From: DASZWJ01 sp963813895 | Lineage (GTDB): Bacteria > Pseudomonadota > Gammaproteobacteria > JAURND01 | Assembly (NCBI GenBank): GCA_963813895.1 | Contig: CAWFAS010000001.1 | Coordinates: 124,001-188,000, forward strand | Length of the DNA stretch: 64,000 nucleotides | Reading direction: 5' to 3' | Part shown: one piece after another, positions 63,607-64,000 of the stretch | Layout: each line of letters starts with the position of its first letter | Position numbering within the stretch: position 1 is the stretch's first letter | Position numbers and translations under genes: made by a program | The notes under the pieces: model-generated | What the model was told of the DNA's origin: nothing | The model's database searches: none | The model's input: the letters and a program-made list of their open reading frames with translations, nothing else

Positions 63607-64000
63607 GGATGTTGATCCAGGTAAATGAGCTTGAAAAACTTGCTATTGGCCAATGAATTTAAGGTGAGATCTTCCTTGTATTGAGGCAATAAGGGTAAAA
63701 ATGCCGCACCTCCGATTACGCTACGGCCACCGCCATCATGAGGCACTAATCCCCAAATATTTTGATAGGTCATAATAATGGGTTGGGGATCTATGCTTGG
63801 TTCTTGGTAATTTCCTAGATATAGAAACACATGACCCTTAATATAAACCATAGTCATCAAGGGATGTCCTTGTAGATGTAAATAGTCCAGACGCTCCTGC
63901 ATTTTTTTGCTACTTAAATCTACCATGGGTTCGACTTGTCCTTGCAACCGTGAATCACGAGGCAACCAAATGCCTAAAACTGCAAATAGACTTTGAATTT
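63594..64000 (-). CDS. NlpC/P60-type (C40) peptidase, 3' part
   Basis: Open to the right edge, so only the last 135 residues are seen. GIWLPRDSRLQGQVEPMVDL, HPLMTMVYIKGHVFLYLGNY (catalytic His region) and IIMTYQNIWGLVPHDGGGRS match SH3/NlpC-P60 proteins of Legionella type. Such enzymes cleave peptidoglycan peptides; the catalytic Cys would be upstream of the window. The last codons (…HPKAL, TAA) are encoded by the repeat, so the natural carboxy end may have been replaced. Confidence 0.7.
   Translation of the reverse strand, partial: IQSLFAVLGIWLPRDSRLQGQVEPMVDLSSKKMQERLDYLHLQGHPLMTMVYIKGHVFLYLGNYQEPSIDPQPIIMTYQNIWGLVPHDGGGRSVIGGAAFLPLLPQYKEDLTLNSLANSKFFKLIYLDQHPKAL

Overview
This window looks like a chromosomal segment of an AT-rich gammaproteobacterium, most likely a member of the Legionellales (Legionella/Coxiella/Berkiella/Aquicella-like) that lives inside eukaryotic cells. 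This is inferred from the gene types: a large ankyrin-repeat protein with a papain-like amino-terminal domain, several Sel1-repeat proteins, a Fic protein, Ser/Pro-rich proteins without known domains, a CaaX-ending remnant, a three-gene HipBST system and many gene fragments. No 16S rRNA or housekeeping locus is present to settle the species. The segment is accessory in character: at least a dozen genes are truncated, frameshifted or internally deleted, and six or more families of short inverted-repeat (MITE-like or REP-like) elements lie between genes.

Layout. 1-4.0 kb: gene fragments, an APC permease and an old-yellow-enzyme reductase. 4.2-8.7 kb: a decayed hipBA pair, a DUF4143-type ATPase, a LysR regulator and a kinase-like/metallo-beta-lactamase-like gene pair. 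8.8-18 kb: repeats, a second APC permease, a GNAT-GrpB fusion, a methyltransferase, small enzymes, two pseudogenes and a second DUF4143-type ATPase. 18-33 kb: host-interaction candidates (Fic, ankyrin/papain-like, Ser/Pro-rich, 1251-residue Sel1 protein), interrupted by a His/Tyr-rich repeat protein, a PIN toxin-antitoxin pair and a cluster of broken genes (IS5, M29 peptidase, histidine kinase). 33-38.7 kb: a membrane protein, an FAD monooxygenase, hipBST with three evenly spaced operator-like boxes, and a SemiSWEET. 38.7-42.6 kb: a three-gene signalling operon (unknown protein, PAS sensor kinase, response regulator).

42.9-54.6 kb holds the most coherent unit: a seven-gene minus-strand operon (KamA-type radical SAM aminomutase, lactonase-like metallohydrolase, exported carboxymuconolactone-decarboxylase-like protein, tautomerase, FAD/NAD(P) protein, cupin, MFS exporter). 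A convergent aminotransferase lies at its 3' end and a NarL-type regulator upstream. It reads as a small-molecule pathway built on an amino acid, with its own transporter, and I cannot match it to a known pathway. A near-identical tautomerase copy with a 220-residue extension lies just outside it, and a tRNA-Asn 3' fragment at 55.3 kb may mark an island edge.

55-64 kb: repeats, a group II intron with its maturase, another Sel1 protein with a Ser-rich tail, remnants of the response-regulator family, an ArsR regulator with a clear operator and a Bcr/CflA-type exporter, and an NlpC/P60-type peptidase running off the right edge whose stop codon is supplied by a repeat element.
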